Positions 19,001-26,692 of a stretch of 64,000 nucleotides of DNA are shown here, in pieces. Every line of letters begins with the position of its first letter. Within the stretch, counting starts at the first letter, position 1. A program made the position numbers and the translations under genes. The stretch comes from CAWBJP01 sp963789165 (lineage in GTDB: Bacteria > Actinomycetota > Acidimicrobiia > IMCC26256 > BP-133). Under the pieces are notes generated by a model. That model saw only the letters and a list, made by a program, of their open reading frames with translations. It made no database searches and was not told the origin of the DNA. Location of the stretch: contig CAWBJP010000012.1 of NCBI GenBank assembly GCA_963789165.1, positions 310,001-374,000 on the forward strand. The letters run 5' to 3'.

Positions 19001-19698
19001 TCGTGGGGATGGCTGCACTCGAGAACCGGCTCGTGCTCGCCGAGGTGGCCCTGGCCCGGAACGATCCCGACGCGGCGCGGATGGCGACGGAGGCACTCAC
19101 CCTGGCCGACGCCGGCGGCTACCTGCTCAGCCCGGCCCGACAGCGCCTCGAAGCCAAAGCTCCGCAGCGGCCGGCCGACGCGGTCGCCGTGTCCAGCCGC
19201 CGGCGGGAGCTGAAGACCTTCATGTTCACGGACATCGTCTCTTCGACCAACCTCGTCGAGGTCCTCGGCGACGAGGGTTGGGACCATCTGCTGCGCTGGC
19301 ACGACCAGACCCTCCGGTCGCTGTTCGCCAGCCATCGCGGCGAAGAGATCAACCGGATCGGCGACGGCTTCTTCGTCGCCTTCGAACGACCGCGGGACGG
19401 CGTGCAGTGCGCCCTGGAGATCCAGCGCGTGCTCGACCGCCACCGGGTCGACCACGGCTTCGCCCCCCGGGTACGCATCGGGCTCCACCAGGCCGAGGCC
19501 ACCCGGGAAGGCGCCGACTACCAGGGTCGCGGCGTGCACGAGGCGGCCCGGATCGCCGCCCTGGCCGACGGAGGCGAGATCCTGGCCAGTCGGACTTCGG
19601 TCGGGAGCGTGCCCGACCTTTCGTGCTCAGCGCCGCGTGCGGTGACGCTCAAGGGCATCTCGGAGCCCGTCGAGGTGATCGCCATCCACTGGCAGTAG
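16003..19698 (+). CDS. BTAD/AAA/TPR regulator 3 fused to a class III nucleotide cyclase domain
   Basis: This 1231-residue protein has the same architecture as regulator 2 (Walker A VAGSPGAGKSRL, Walker B IVVDDLQWADA) plus a C-terminal class III cyclase homology domain from about residue 1065. The two metal aspartates are present in FTDIVSST (Asp1077) and IGDGFF (Asp1121). The base-selecting Lys seems replaced by Asn1117 in INRIGDG, and the motif that normally holds the transition-state Asn reads GVHEAARI. The domain may be an altered cyclase or a nucleotide sensor. Start GTG 16003 is set by alignment to the paralogues. Confidence 0.88.
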   Translation: MAAIEVQLLGRFMVRRSGDEVPPASFGGRLVRVLIRLLVSRRGAFVSRDVLAEALWPERMPADPSANLRVLVQRARAALGDPALIVTGPSGYSFAAGAGCEVDTETFLAGVRAGQEHFAAGHAGAALRDFRSALDLWGEPLAEDAYDDWALEIRASLGRAHLQALETGAEAALAVRDPGQAVALAERAVGREPLRESAVTLLARALAASGDQVAALRAIESLRHRLAEEVGLSPSPDVAALESRLQRGELVGETARRPTIPAVRPTFEGLAFIGRDEELRVLSIAIRGPEPGTALVAGSPGAGKSRLVAEAVEHSEVPVIFVRAFLPERNEPWGLARALLREALALDLEAARAIPDRAAQALADVVPELEELRPIGSGVVDPESRRALALEAAVRVLAAAAGKGALIVVDDLQWADATSLGLLGLIARRIPQAGMVLAYRHEDVAVEGPVHSFLSDIHSVRAPIAISVGPLAPEAISILFAEAGVAAAIAEETDRTPLAVAEAVRGLSAEGAIELQPGGRWAPCRPDAASRAREVARSGQRQAIATRAERQPTDRKELLRLVALLGREAPARILARATQTAEADVLDGLNALARTGLARLGDAGWATAHDLIGEVVADRLDRAERGRLHQLLARAVEAEGGDPAEVARHLEGAGDPAAAAVALADAARQRIVQFAGDESSQLADAGLLLEPSPELRALLLRIRAEARALRGDLAGARKDLRLALPAIPRGPERSRALAKLAEITLSLDGYLPAGELIELALTEAGDDRRARAEALAVAGFMDVNGNDVDRAEARAAEALILFEELGEPAGVASVVDLRGLAAFWRGHLREAGELFDRAARLYRDTGQLIKVGTPKMMRGWMLMLEARIEEGLEEVDACLDLERSLGQAEGVSGALWLRSEMLTLLGRDEEARSDAKAGLALSRTLGNRESISVNLRAVAACRRASGDLDGAEAALREALEIAAVLPMQVHMNAARLASLLVERGNLDEAERYATDALGGVVGMAALENRLVLAEVALARNDPDAARMATEALTLADAGGYLLSPARQRLEAKAPQRPADAVAVSSRRRELKTFMFTDIVSSTNLVEVLGDEGWDHLLRWHDQTLRSLFASHRGEEINRIGDGFFVAFERPRDGVQCALEIQRVLDRHRVDHGFAPRVRIGLHQAEATREGADYQGRGVHEAARIAALADGGEILASRTSVGSVPDLSCSAPRAVTLKGISEPVEVIAIHWQ

Positions 19699-19720
19699 CC
19701 GACGCGCTAGCGACGTGGGG

Positions 19721-20188
19721 TCAGATCGTGCGGTCGACAGCGTGGTGCGAGAACGCCAGCCACTCGGGGGGCAGCTCGGCCCCGCACGTGTGGAGGAAGG
19801 GGATGACGTCGTTGAAGGCGGTGTGGCGGACGATCCTGCCGTCCCGGACCTCGAAGATGCTGACGCCTCCGAGCTCGAGCGAGTTCCCGGTCGGAGCCAG
19901 TCCGACCATCTCGCCCTTGTGCGTCCCCCGCGCCGTCCAGTGCTGGACAACGACGTCGCCCTCGGCGATCAGCTCGTGTGTCGTGTAATGGAGGTCCGGA
20001 AATGCCCCGAGCACCATCTCCTGGAGGATCTTGAGGTTGTCGACCGACTGCGGGAGCATCTCCGAGGGGAAGCTGTTGCTCTTCCACTCCGGATCGAGAA
20101 GCCCGAAAACGGTGTCCATGTCGTTGTCGTTGTAGGCGTCCTGGTAGCGACGCACGATCTCCTTGTTCCGGTCGGCCGGCTCGCTCAT
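19721..20188 (-). CDS. SnoaL-like NTF2-fold protein, paralogue of 4016-4480
   Basis: This 155-residue protein carries NKEIVRRYQDAYNDNDMDTV, FPDLHY, a HWTARGTHKGE strand and GRIVRHTAFND, closely matching the gene at 4016-4480. ATG 20188 has GGAGAGG five bases upstream; the frame is open further but without homology. Only 22 bases separate its stop from the convergent stop of regulator 3. The ligand is unknown. Confidence 0.8.
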   Translation of the reverse strand: MSEPADRNKEIVRRYQDAYNDNDMDTVFGLLDPEWKSNSFPSEMLPQSVDNLKILQEMVLGAFPDLHYTTHELIAEGDVVVQHWTARGTHKGEMVGLAPTGNSLELGGVSIFEVRDGRIVRHTAFNDVIPFLHTCGAELPPEWLAFSHHAVDRTI

Positions 20189-20341
20189 TACCTCTCCCCC
20201 TGGTTCCCCGTCTGTCGCAAGCCACTTTACGGCCGGCCCTCGGTCGTGTCCTCGTAGCCGTACGGAGTTCCGGCTATCCGGACCAAACGGGTGTCTCGGT
20301 TCCGGTCGCGCTTTCGAGGCGGGGCTTTCCGCCGACGCCAT

Positions 20342-20347
20342 TAGCAT
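20342..20347 (+). promoter_or_regulatory. -10-like TAGCAT, leaderless promoter of hemB
   Basis: TAGCAT ends exactly seven bases before the hemB ATG at 20355, with no ribosome site between. Transcription would start at the initiation codon. The same geometry is seen at nuoA1. Confidence 0.5.
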
Positions 20348-20354
20348 CTGGGCG

Positions 20355-21334
20355 ATGGCCTTTCCCGAACGCCGTCCCCGGCGCCTGCGGCGTAACCCTG
20401 CTTTCCGCAGAATGGTGGCCGAGACCCGCCTGTCGGTGGATGACCTGGTGGCGCCCCTGTTCGTGAAGGAGGGCATCGCCGAACCGGAGCCGGTGGTCTC
20501 CATGCCCGGCGTGGTCCAGCACACCCAGGAGAGTCTCCGCAAAGAGGCGAGGGCGTTGGCCGACCTCGGGGTCCCGGCCATCATCCTCTTCGGTATTCCG
20601 GCCACCAAGGACGCCGCTGGGTCGGCGGCTGATGCCAACGACGGCGTCGTCCAGGTCGCCTTGCGAGAACCTGCGGGACGAGGTCGGCGATCGTCTGGTG
20701 CTCATGGCCGACAACTGCTTGGACGAGTACACCGACCACGGCCACTGCGGTCTCCTGACCCCGAACGGCGAGGTCGACAACGACGCCACCCTGGAGCGCT
20801 ACGCCGCCATCGCCGTGGCCCAGGCCGAGCGCCGGCGCCGACGTCACCGCCCCCAGCGGGATGATGGACGGCCAGGTGGCGGCCATCCGGGCCGCGCTCG
20901 ACGACACGGGACACGCCGACACCGCCATCCTCGCCTACGCCGCCAAGTACGCCTCCGCCCTCTACGGCCCCTTCCGGGACGCGGCCGAGTGCGCGCCCCG
21001 CTTCGGCGACCGGCGCGGCTACCAGATGGATCCACCCAACCTCCGGGAGGCCCTCGTCGAAGTCGCCCTCGACGTGGAGGAGGGCGCCGACATGATCATG
21101 GTCAAGCCGGCCCTGGCCTACCTCGACGTCATCGCCGCCGTGCGGGCCGCCTTCGATCTGCCCCTGGCCGCGTACCACGTGAGCGGCGAGTACTCCATGG
21201 TCCAGGCTGCCGCCGCCGCCGGCTGGCTCGATGGGGACGCCGTGGCCACCGAGCACGTCACCGCCATCCGCCGGGCCGGCGCCGACATGGTCCTCACCTA
21301 CTTCGCCCGCTCCCTGGCCGAGCGCCTCCAGTAG
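20355..21334 (+). CDS. hemB: Porphobilinogen synthase (delta-aminolevulinate dehydratase), two frameshifts
   Basis: HemB joins two 5-aminolevulinates into porphobilinogen. Three adjacent frames give one collinear protein of about 325 aa: RRLRRNPAFRRMVAET through VQVALR; then NLRDEVGD, CLDEYTDHGHCG and VDNDATLERYAA; then APSGMMDGQV, YAAKYASALYGPFRD and the Schiff-base lysine in MIMVKPALAYLD. One extra base each near 20667 and near 20831 explains the shifts. HemB is essential for haem, so sequence error is likelier than loss. The stop at 21334 touches hemL. Confidence 0.9.
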
Positions 21335-21351
21335 TGACTGGCGCCGGACCA

Positions 21352-22631
21352 GTGAGCGACCTGTACCGGCGGGCTCTGGCCCGCATTCCCGGCGGGGTCA
21401 ACTCCCCCGTGCGGGCGTTCGGGGGCGTGGGCGGTGAACCCTTCTTCGTGGCCCGGGCCCAGGGCGCCCACCTTCACGACGCCGAGGGGCACCGCTACAT
21501 CGACTACGTCCAGTCCTGGGGGGCCTCCATCCTCGGCCACGCCCACCCCGACGGTCGTCGAGCGCGGTCACCGCCGCCGCCGCCCGGGGCACGTCGTACG
21601 GCGCTCCCACCGAAGCCGAGGTCCGCCTGGCCGAAGAGGTCTGCGCCCGGGTGCCTTCGGTGGACAAGCTACGCCTGGTGTCCTCCGGCACCGAGGCGAC
21701 CATGACCGCCGTCCGGCTGGCCCGGGGCTTCACCGGGCGCGACGTCATCGTCAAGTTCGCCGGCTGCTACCACGGCCACGCCGACGCCCTCCTGGCCGCC
21801 GCGGGCAGCGGCCTGGCCACCTTCGGTCTGCCCGGTTCCGCCGGTGTACCGGAATCGGCGGTGGCCACCACCGTGGTCGTGCCCTTCAACGACGACCGCG
21901 CGCTCGACGAGGCGTTCGCCCGTCACCGCGAGCGGTTGGCAGCGGTCATCGTCGAGGCCGTGCCCGCCAACATGGGTCTGGTCCCTCCCGGCGAAGGGTT
22001 TCTGGCAAGTCTCCGTCGCCGTTGCGACGACGCCGGCGCCCTGCTCATCGTCGACGAGGTCATCACCGGCTTCCGTCTGGGCGACCAGGGCGCCCAAGGC
22101 CGTTACGGCGTGACGCCCGACCTGTCCTGCTTCGGCAAGGTTCTGGGCGGTGGGCTGCCCCTGGCCGCCCTCGGTGGCCGGGCCGAGGTCATGGACCATC
22201 TCGCCCCGACCGGCCCCGTGTACCAGGCCGGCACGTTGTCCGGGAACCCGCTGGCCACCGCGGCCGGGCTGGCCGTGCTCGAGCACCTCGACGCCGGTGT
22301 CTACGCCGCCCTGGAAACGAAAGCCGAAACTCTTGCCGCCGGCCTTCGACAGGCCATGGCCGACGCCGGCCTCCCCGCCGAGGTCCCCCGGGTGGGTCCG
22401 CTGGTGGGCCTGTTCTTCGCCGCCGAGCCGGTGACCGATTACGAGGCGGCCAAGGCCACGGACACCAAACGCTACGCCCGCTTCTTCCACGCCCTGCTCG
22501 AGCGGGGCGTCTACTTCGCTCCCAGCGCCTTCGAGACGTTCTTCCCCAGCCTGGCCCACACCGACGCCGACCTGGAGGCCACCGCCTCCGCCGCCGCCGA
22601 AGCGGCGATGGAGGTGGCGGCGGCCGGCTAG
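21352..22631 (+). CDS. hemL: Glutamate-1-semialdehyde 2,1-aminomutase, two close frameshifts
   Basis: This PLP enzyme converts glutamate-1-semialdehyde to 5-aminolevulinate. Motifs are PGGVNSPVRAF at the start, YVQSWGASILGHAHP, SSGTEATMTAVRLARG, EAVPANMG and the PLP lysine in FGKVLGGGLPLAA. Extra bases near 21551 and 21564 break the frame; removing both restores a continuous TVVEAVTAAAARGTSYG-type stretch. GTG 21352 is preferred, but GTG 21334, overlapping the hemB stop, is also possible. It forms an operon with hemB. Confidence 0.9.
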
Positions 22632-22648
22632 ACACGCCGATCGTGCTG

Positions 22649-22807
22649 CTAGATCGTGCTGCCGCGCCGGCGGTTGAAGATGCTGTAACCACCGGGGCCG
22701 ACGACGGCGGCGAGAACGAACAGGACGATGGCCCAGAGCAGGTCGCCTTCGAGCAACTGGAAGACACCGAAGACGACGAGGATGACGGCGAGCAGCCAGG
22801 CGAGCAC
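22649..22807 (-). CDS. Small membrane protein, 52 residues
   Basis: A GTG start at 22807 has an excellent AAGGAGG six bases upstream. The product is almost entirely two hydrophobic helices (WLLAVILVVFGVFQLL and WAIVLFVLAAVVG) separated by EGD, ending in basic FNRRRGS. No family is recognised. It follows a strong hairpin downstream of the cytochrome bc operon and is convergent with hemL 17 bases away. It may be a separate gene or a read-through member of the operon. Confidence 0.65.
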   Translation of the reverse strand: MLAWLLAVILVVFGVFQLLEGDLLWAIVLFVLAAVVGPGGYSIFNRRRGSTI

Positions 22808-22840
22808 GTGAAGCCTCCTTGAATCGTAGGGGTTCGACTG

Positions 22841-22870
22841 TCAGGTGCCCGGGGGGTACCCCCGGCCTGA
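22841..22870 (-). terminator. Strong hairpin downstream of the bc operon
   Basis: Arms 22849-22855 (CCGGGGG) and 22859-22865 pair perfectly around a 3-base loop, and an outer stem TCAGG/CCTGA (22841-22845 and 22866-22870) extends it with a small bulge. It lies between the 49-residue and 52-residue genes on the minus strand. There is no T-run, as is common for terminators in GC-rich actinobacteria. Confidence 0.55.
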
Positions 22871-22939
22871 CCAGCAGAAACGATCCCGGGGAAGGCTTTG
22901 CCCGGATTTGAGGTTCCGGCGGCCCGGCGGGAGCGGCGG

Positions 22940-23089
22940 CTACTCGCCGCCGGTGCGCTTGCGGACCTTGTCGATGGCGAAGAGGAGCCCGACGAAGATG
23001 AAGCACATGAGGGCGAAGGCGATGAAAGCCAGGTCGCCGTCGTGGGAGGCGTCGATGAGCTGCGGGAACATGCTCTCGGCGAACATCAT
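22940..23089 (-). CDS. Small single-helix membrane protein, 49 residues
   Basis: ATG 23089 follows AGGAGG at a good distance. The product has one transmembrane helix (LAFIAFALMCFIFVGLLFAI) and a basic tail KVRKRTGGE, so the C-terminus is probably cytoplasmic. It starts 11 bases after the 266-residue membrane protein gene and is the last gene before the hairpin, so it is likely part of the bc operon. Small single-helix subunits are typical of bc1 and b6f complexes; that role is inferred from size and place only. Confidence 0.65.
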   Translation of the reverse strand: MMFAESMFPQLIDASHDGDLAFIAFALMCFIFVGLLFAIDKVRKRTGGE

Positions 23090-23100
23090 GTCCGGGCCTC

Positions 23101-23901
23101 CTAGGCCGACGTGGGCGCCGGTTCCGGGGCGCTCTCCGGGGTGGGGACCGGCTCCAACTGAGTTTTGCGCTCGGCCAGCTGCTTCGCCCGTTCACCGTTG
23201 TGCATCACGAACAGTGAGATGGCGAAGATGATCCCGAAGCCCAGCGCCATGAAGAGTGGGGGTTGGCGCAGTGCCCCGAGGTCACGTACCAGGACCACGT
23301 GGTGGACCGGCTGGCTCGGGTCGGCCTCGGGGGGCGGTGGGGCCTGGCCGGGCACCGCCTCGACCTTCTTCACCCCCTGGATCTGCATGACACCGTGGAG
23401 GGGCTTGTGCTTGAGGCCGAGCGGGCCTGTCTTCCCGCCGCCGATGCGTTCCGCCGCCACCACCACGTATTCGTTGATGGTGCCGTAGGTGAGGAACGGG
23501 CTGTTTTCCGCCGTCACCGCGCTGTCCACCGACGCCTTGATCTCGCCCTGTTCGGCCTCGCTGAGCTTGACCCCCTTGGCTTCGATGTCGCGTACCTGGG
23601 TGATGCGCGCCTCCTTGGGATCGTCGACCACCTCTTTCACCTTCCACGTCGGCGGCGGGCCGTGCAGGGCGTTGAGGGGGGTGAAGTTGGTGAACCAGAT
23701 CAGTGCCAGCAGCGTGAGGAAGCCGGTCACGCCGGAAAAGGCCACCATGAAGCCCAGCCGGCCACCGACGTCGGTGGCCAGCAGGAGGTAGATCGACCCG
23801 CAGAAGAGGCCCACGGAGAAGACGGCCACGCCGTATCCCCGGAGCTGCCCGACCAGATCGAGGCTCCCGCCATGTTCCTGGGCCAGCATCAGCAGATTCA
23901 T
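23101..23901 (-). CDS. Conserved-position membrane protein of the bc operon, unknown function
   Basis: This 266-residue protein has two N-terminal transmembrane helices (about residues 21-42 and 48-70), a soluble domain of about 140 residues rich in charged residues, and a C-terminal helix (FMALGFGIIFAISLFVM), then a Pro/Glu tail. It contains no haem or iron-sulfur motif. ATG 23901 is chosen for its GAAGGAA site. It follows the cytochrome c gene by 18 bases. I cannot name a family; a complex-specific subunit or assembly factor is likely. Confidence 0.7.
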   Translation of the reverse strand: MNLLMLAQEHGGSLDLVGQLRGYGVAVFSVGLFCGSIYLLLATDVGGRLGFMVAFSGVTGFLTLLALIWFTNFTPLNALHGPPPTWKVKEVVDDPKEARITQVRDIEAKGVKLSEAEQGEIKASVDSAVTAENSPFLTYGTINEYVVVAAERIGGGKTGPLGLKHKPLHGVMQIQGVKKVEAVPGQAPPPPEADPSQPVHHVVLVRDLGALRQPPLFMALGFGIIFAISLFVMHNGERAKQLAERKTQLEPVPTPESAPEPAPTSA

Positions 23902-23919
23902 GGTTCCTTCTCCCACGCT

Positions 23920-24906
23920 CTACAGCCCGCGCTCGTAGGCCACGATCTTCTGGATCTGCTCCGCGGTGAGAATGCCCCCGAAGCCCGGCATCCGGCCCGA
24001 GCCGATGCCCTGGAGGCCGTACTGCTTCTGGAAGTCGGACCCGGTGGTCACGAACTCGGTGTGCTTCTTCAGCCCGTCAGCCGCCTCCGGGAACTGGCGT
24101 AGCTCCACACCGCCGGTCAGGTTGGGGCCGAAGGCGCCTCCACCCCCGGGAATCTCGGGTTCGCCGAAGGAATAGCCCTTGGTGTGGCACCGGGCGCAGT
24201 TGAGGTTGAACAGACCCTCGGCGTCCGACAGGTTCGGATTCTCGGCCTTGAGGGCGTTGAGCCGCTCGATCGACCGCTTCTTGGCCGCCGCCGGCTTGAT
24301 CTGGATCGACTGGAGGTAGTCCACCAGGTCATTCACTGGCTGCTCGGGCAGGGGGCCGCCGCCGGCCAGGCCCCAGGCCGGCATGGGCGTGCCCGGTCGG
24401 CCGTAGGTGATGATCTGGGCTACCTCTTCGCGACTGAAGCGCAGCAGGACGTCGTCGAGGGAGGGAGCGGCCCACTGCACCGTCTGGACCACCTCGCCCG
24501 GCTCGTCGGGGGGGAGGACGTAGGTGGCGGCACCACCCTCGGCCTTGTCGCCGTGACAGCGGGCGCACTCCAGCGGCAGGATCTCGCTCCCGGGGACGGC
24601 CTCCCGGGAGAAACGCTCCGCGCCCCGCGCGACCGAGTCGGCCAGGAAGTCGCTGTCCATGCCCGACTGCCGGGTCGGCTCCAGGAGCCAGTAGATGGGC
24701 AGAGAGGCGGCCAGTACCGCCGAAAAGAGCACGGCCGCCCCGAGGAAGCGCTCCAGCTTCGGGCCTTCCAGGGTGGCGTCGTCGTAGTAGGGGATGAGGT
24801 TGGCCGCCGGCTCGGGCTTGCTCCGCCGGGCCGCCACCAGCGCCGCGCCCGCGAAGAGCAGCAGGGCCACCGCGTTGACCAGGAACAGGATGTTGCGCAG
24901 GCTCAA
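23920..24906 (-). CDS. Membrane-anchored diheme cytochrome c of the bc complex
   Basis: This 328-residue protein has two N-terminal membrane helices (about 5-26 and 55-75) and two cytochrome c domains with CxxCH sites at Cys114-His118 and Cys237-His241. Likely axial Met residues are in TPMPAWG and GRMPGFGG. It would carry electrons from the Rieske centre toward an oxidase, on the outer face. It is distinct in layout from the usual actinobacterial QcrC (C-terminal anchor). It follows the Rieske gene by 45 bases. Confidence 0.9.
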   Translation of the reverse strand: MSLRNILFLVNAVALLLFAGAALVAARRSKPEPAANLIPYYDDATLEGPKLERFLGAAVLFSAVLAASLPIYWLLEPTRQSGMDSDFLADSVARGAERFSREAVPGSEILPLECARCHGDKAEGGAATYVLPPDEPGEVVQTVQWAAPSLDDVLLRFSREEVAQIITYGRPGTPMPAWGLAGGGPLPEQPVNDLVDYLQSIQIKPAAAKKRSIERLNALKAENPNLSDAEGLFNLNCARCHTKGYSFGEPEIPGGGGAFGPNLTGGVELRQFPEAADGLKKHTEFVTTGSDFQKQYGLQGIGSGRMPGFGGILTAEQIQKIVAYERGL

Positions 24907-24951
24907 AGATCGTCCTTTGCCAGGGGGATGGCGCTCACCGGGGGTTCAGCC

Positions 24952-25821
24952 TCACACGCAGTTGGGCCCCTCGGCCTCCTGGCCCGTTGTATTGACGCCG
25001 ATGGCGGGACCCTGCACGGCCGAGCCGGAGGTGTTGATGGTGATGCTGCCGTCGCTCTCGACCACGGTCGGCCAGCGGTCCATTCCCCGGGGAGCGGGGC
25101 CGCCCTTCTTCTCTCCCACCCGGTTGTATTTGGAACCGTGGCAGGGGCACTCGAACCATTGCGAGGTGGCGCACCACGGCACCCGGCACCCGAGGTGGGG
25201 GCACTTCTGGAACAAGGCGACGACCCCGGCTTCCATGGCCGTCAGGATCGGATCCTTGTAGACGGCCTTGGCCTTGGGTATGGCCGCCTTCGGGAAGGGA
25301 ACCAGGTAGGAGCGGGCCTCGGGCACGTAGAAGGGGGTCCGCTTCTCGTTGATGAGCTCGATCACGTCGTCCAGCTTCTCAGGCACCTTGACCTCGCCGC
25401 CGAAGCCGCCGGTCTTGCTGGGCCACAGGAAGCCGATGACGGCCAGCGAGAAGCTTCCCAGGACGAGGCTTTGGCTGGCCAGGATCCCCCGGTTGAAGAA
25501 CTGGCGCCGCGAGACTCCCAATGCCTCGGGATCGAGCGGCGAGTCACCGAAGCGGATGAGGCCCCCGGCGGCGGAGAGGGCGGGGGCCTTCCCGGCCGGT
25601 TCCAGGCTCGACTTGGTCTCGGCGAAGCGGGCCCGGGCCTCCTCGTCGAGATCGGGGCCGGGCACGATGTCGGTCGAGGCTGATTGGTCCGCCTTTTTCG
25701 CCTCGCGCCCCAGCGACCCGGTGGACGAGCGCTGGCGGGACACCGTGGTGGCCACCACCAGCAGCACGGCCAGTCCGAGGATGACGGGGATGGCGATGAG
25801 GAGGACGTCTCGAGCTTCCAT
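24952..25821 (-). CDS. qcrA: Rieske [2Fe-2S] protein of the quinol:cytochrome c oxidoreductase
   Basis: This 289-residue protein has an N-terminal membrane helix (residues 6-26), a hydrophilic linker, a second hydrophobic segment (about 112-134, SQSLVLGSFSLAVIGFLW) and a Rieske fold. Cluster ligands are Cys207 and His209 (CPHLGC) and Cys225 and His228 (CPCHGS); Cys212 and Cys227 would form the structural disulfide. RRQFF before the second helix resembles part of a Tat-type signal. It accepts one electron from quinol at the Qo site and passes it to the diheme cytochrome c. Confidence 0.93.
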   Translation of the reverse strand: MEARDVLLIAIPVILGLAVLLVVATTVSRQRSSTGSLGREAKKADQSASTDIVPGPDLDEEARARFAETKSSLEPAGKAPALSAAGGLIRFGDSPLDPEALGVSRRQFFNRGILASQSLVLGSFSLAVIGFLWPSKTGGFGGEVKVPEKLDDVIELINEKRTPFYVPEARSYLVPFPKAAIPKAKAVYKDPILTAMEAGVVALFQKCPHLGCRVPWCATSQWFECPCHGSKYNRVGEKKGGPAPRGMDRWPTVVESDGSITINTSGSAVQGPAIGVNTTGQEAEGPNCV

Positions 25822-25828
25822 AGCGCTC

Positions 25829-26674
25829 CTAGAGATCGAAGAAGACGCCGGTCTGCCACGGATACACGAAGTTGAAGCCCGGCCCCCGGAAGAAGGAGCC
25901 GATGATGACCAGCACGGCCCAGAACATCAGGAAGATCGTGAACAGGCAGATGGCGAATTTCCGGTCGTTCGGATTGGTCCCGGGGTTCTTGTCGATGTAG
26001 GGGGCCAGCATCAGCAGGAACAGACCCATACCCGGGATGGTGACGCCGGCCACCATGGGGTGCCAGATGGTGAGCAGCTCCTGGAGGCCGAGGAAGTACC
26101 ACGGCGCCTTGGATGGGTTCGGCGTCTGGTTGAAGTTGGCCGTCTCCAGCAGTGGCGCCCGTACCAGGGCCGAGAAGATGGTGACCAGCGCCATGAGGAT
26201 GAGCATGGCCACGAACTCGCCCACCAGCAGGTGGGGCCAGACATGGACCTTGTCCTGGGCCTCGGCCCGGGTCTGCTGGATCGAACCGGCCTTGACCACC
26301 GTGAGCAGGCGCTGCGTGTGGCCCCCCGGGCCCGTGGCGGTGGGGGCAGGGGCGGTTGCCGTGGCTGCGCCGGCTCGGGCCGGGCTGGGCTGGGCGCCAC
26401 CGGCGGCCGGGGCGGCGGCGCCCTCCTTGCCGGCGCGCCGTGCCGCCGAGCGGGCCAGCAGGTGGGCGGGGATCTTGGAGTCGGCGTCCCCGGTGGGCCG
26501 GTCCTCAGCGGCGGGGGCTTCCCCGCCCGCGGCGGCCGCGGGAGCCTCGGCGGCGGGAGCATCGGCGGCTTCGGGCGTCGCGCCCTCGTCGCCCTCTTCC
26601 CCGGGCACGGGCAGGCCCAGCGCCTTACGGCGCTCCTTGCTGCGGCGCAGCAGGTGTTCGGGGACCTCGGCCAT
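25829..26674 (-). CDS. Cytochrome b C-terminal subunit (b6f subunit IV-like)
   Basis: This 281-residue protein matches the C-terminal half of cytochrome b, encoded separately as in b6f and Firmicutes complexes. Transmembrane helices begin near residue 150; the Qo-loop PEWY motif appears as APWY (residues 190-193, KAPWYFLGLQELL). The first ~120 residues are an unusual Ala/Pro-rich hydrophilic extension holding a duplicated basic motif, VPEHLLRRSKERRKALG (4-20) and IPAHLLARSAARRAGKEG (68-85). It starts 18 bases after the b6-like gene and works with it in quinol oxidation. Confidence 0.9.
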   Translation of the reverse strand: MAEVPEHLLRRSKERRKALGLPVPGEEGDEGATPEAADAPAAEAPAAAAGGEAPAAEDRPTGDADSKIPAHLLARSAARRAGKEGAAAPAAGGAQPSPARAGAATATAPAPTATGPGGHTQRLLTVVKAGSIQQTRAEAQDKVHVWPHLLVGEFVAMLILMALVTIFSALVRAPLLETANFNQTPNPSKAPWYFLGLQELLTIWHPMVAGVTIPGMGLFLLMLAPYIDKNPGTNPNDRKFAICLFTIFLMFWAVLVIIGSFFRGPGFNFVYPWQTGVFFDL

Positions 26675-26692
26675 GTCTTCTCCTCCTCGGGC

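Noticed and set aside
20355..22631. Programmed frameshifting in hemB and hemL
   Set aside because: No slippery heptamer or stimulatory structure is evident, two shifts per gene are needed, and other genes show similar random indels.
22841..22870. A riboswitch upstream of the 52-residue gene
   Set aside because: Only a simple GC hairpin is visible; no conserved aptamer features.
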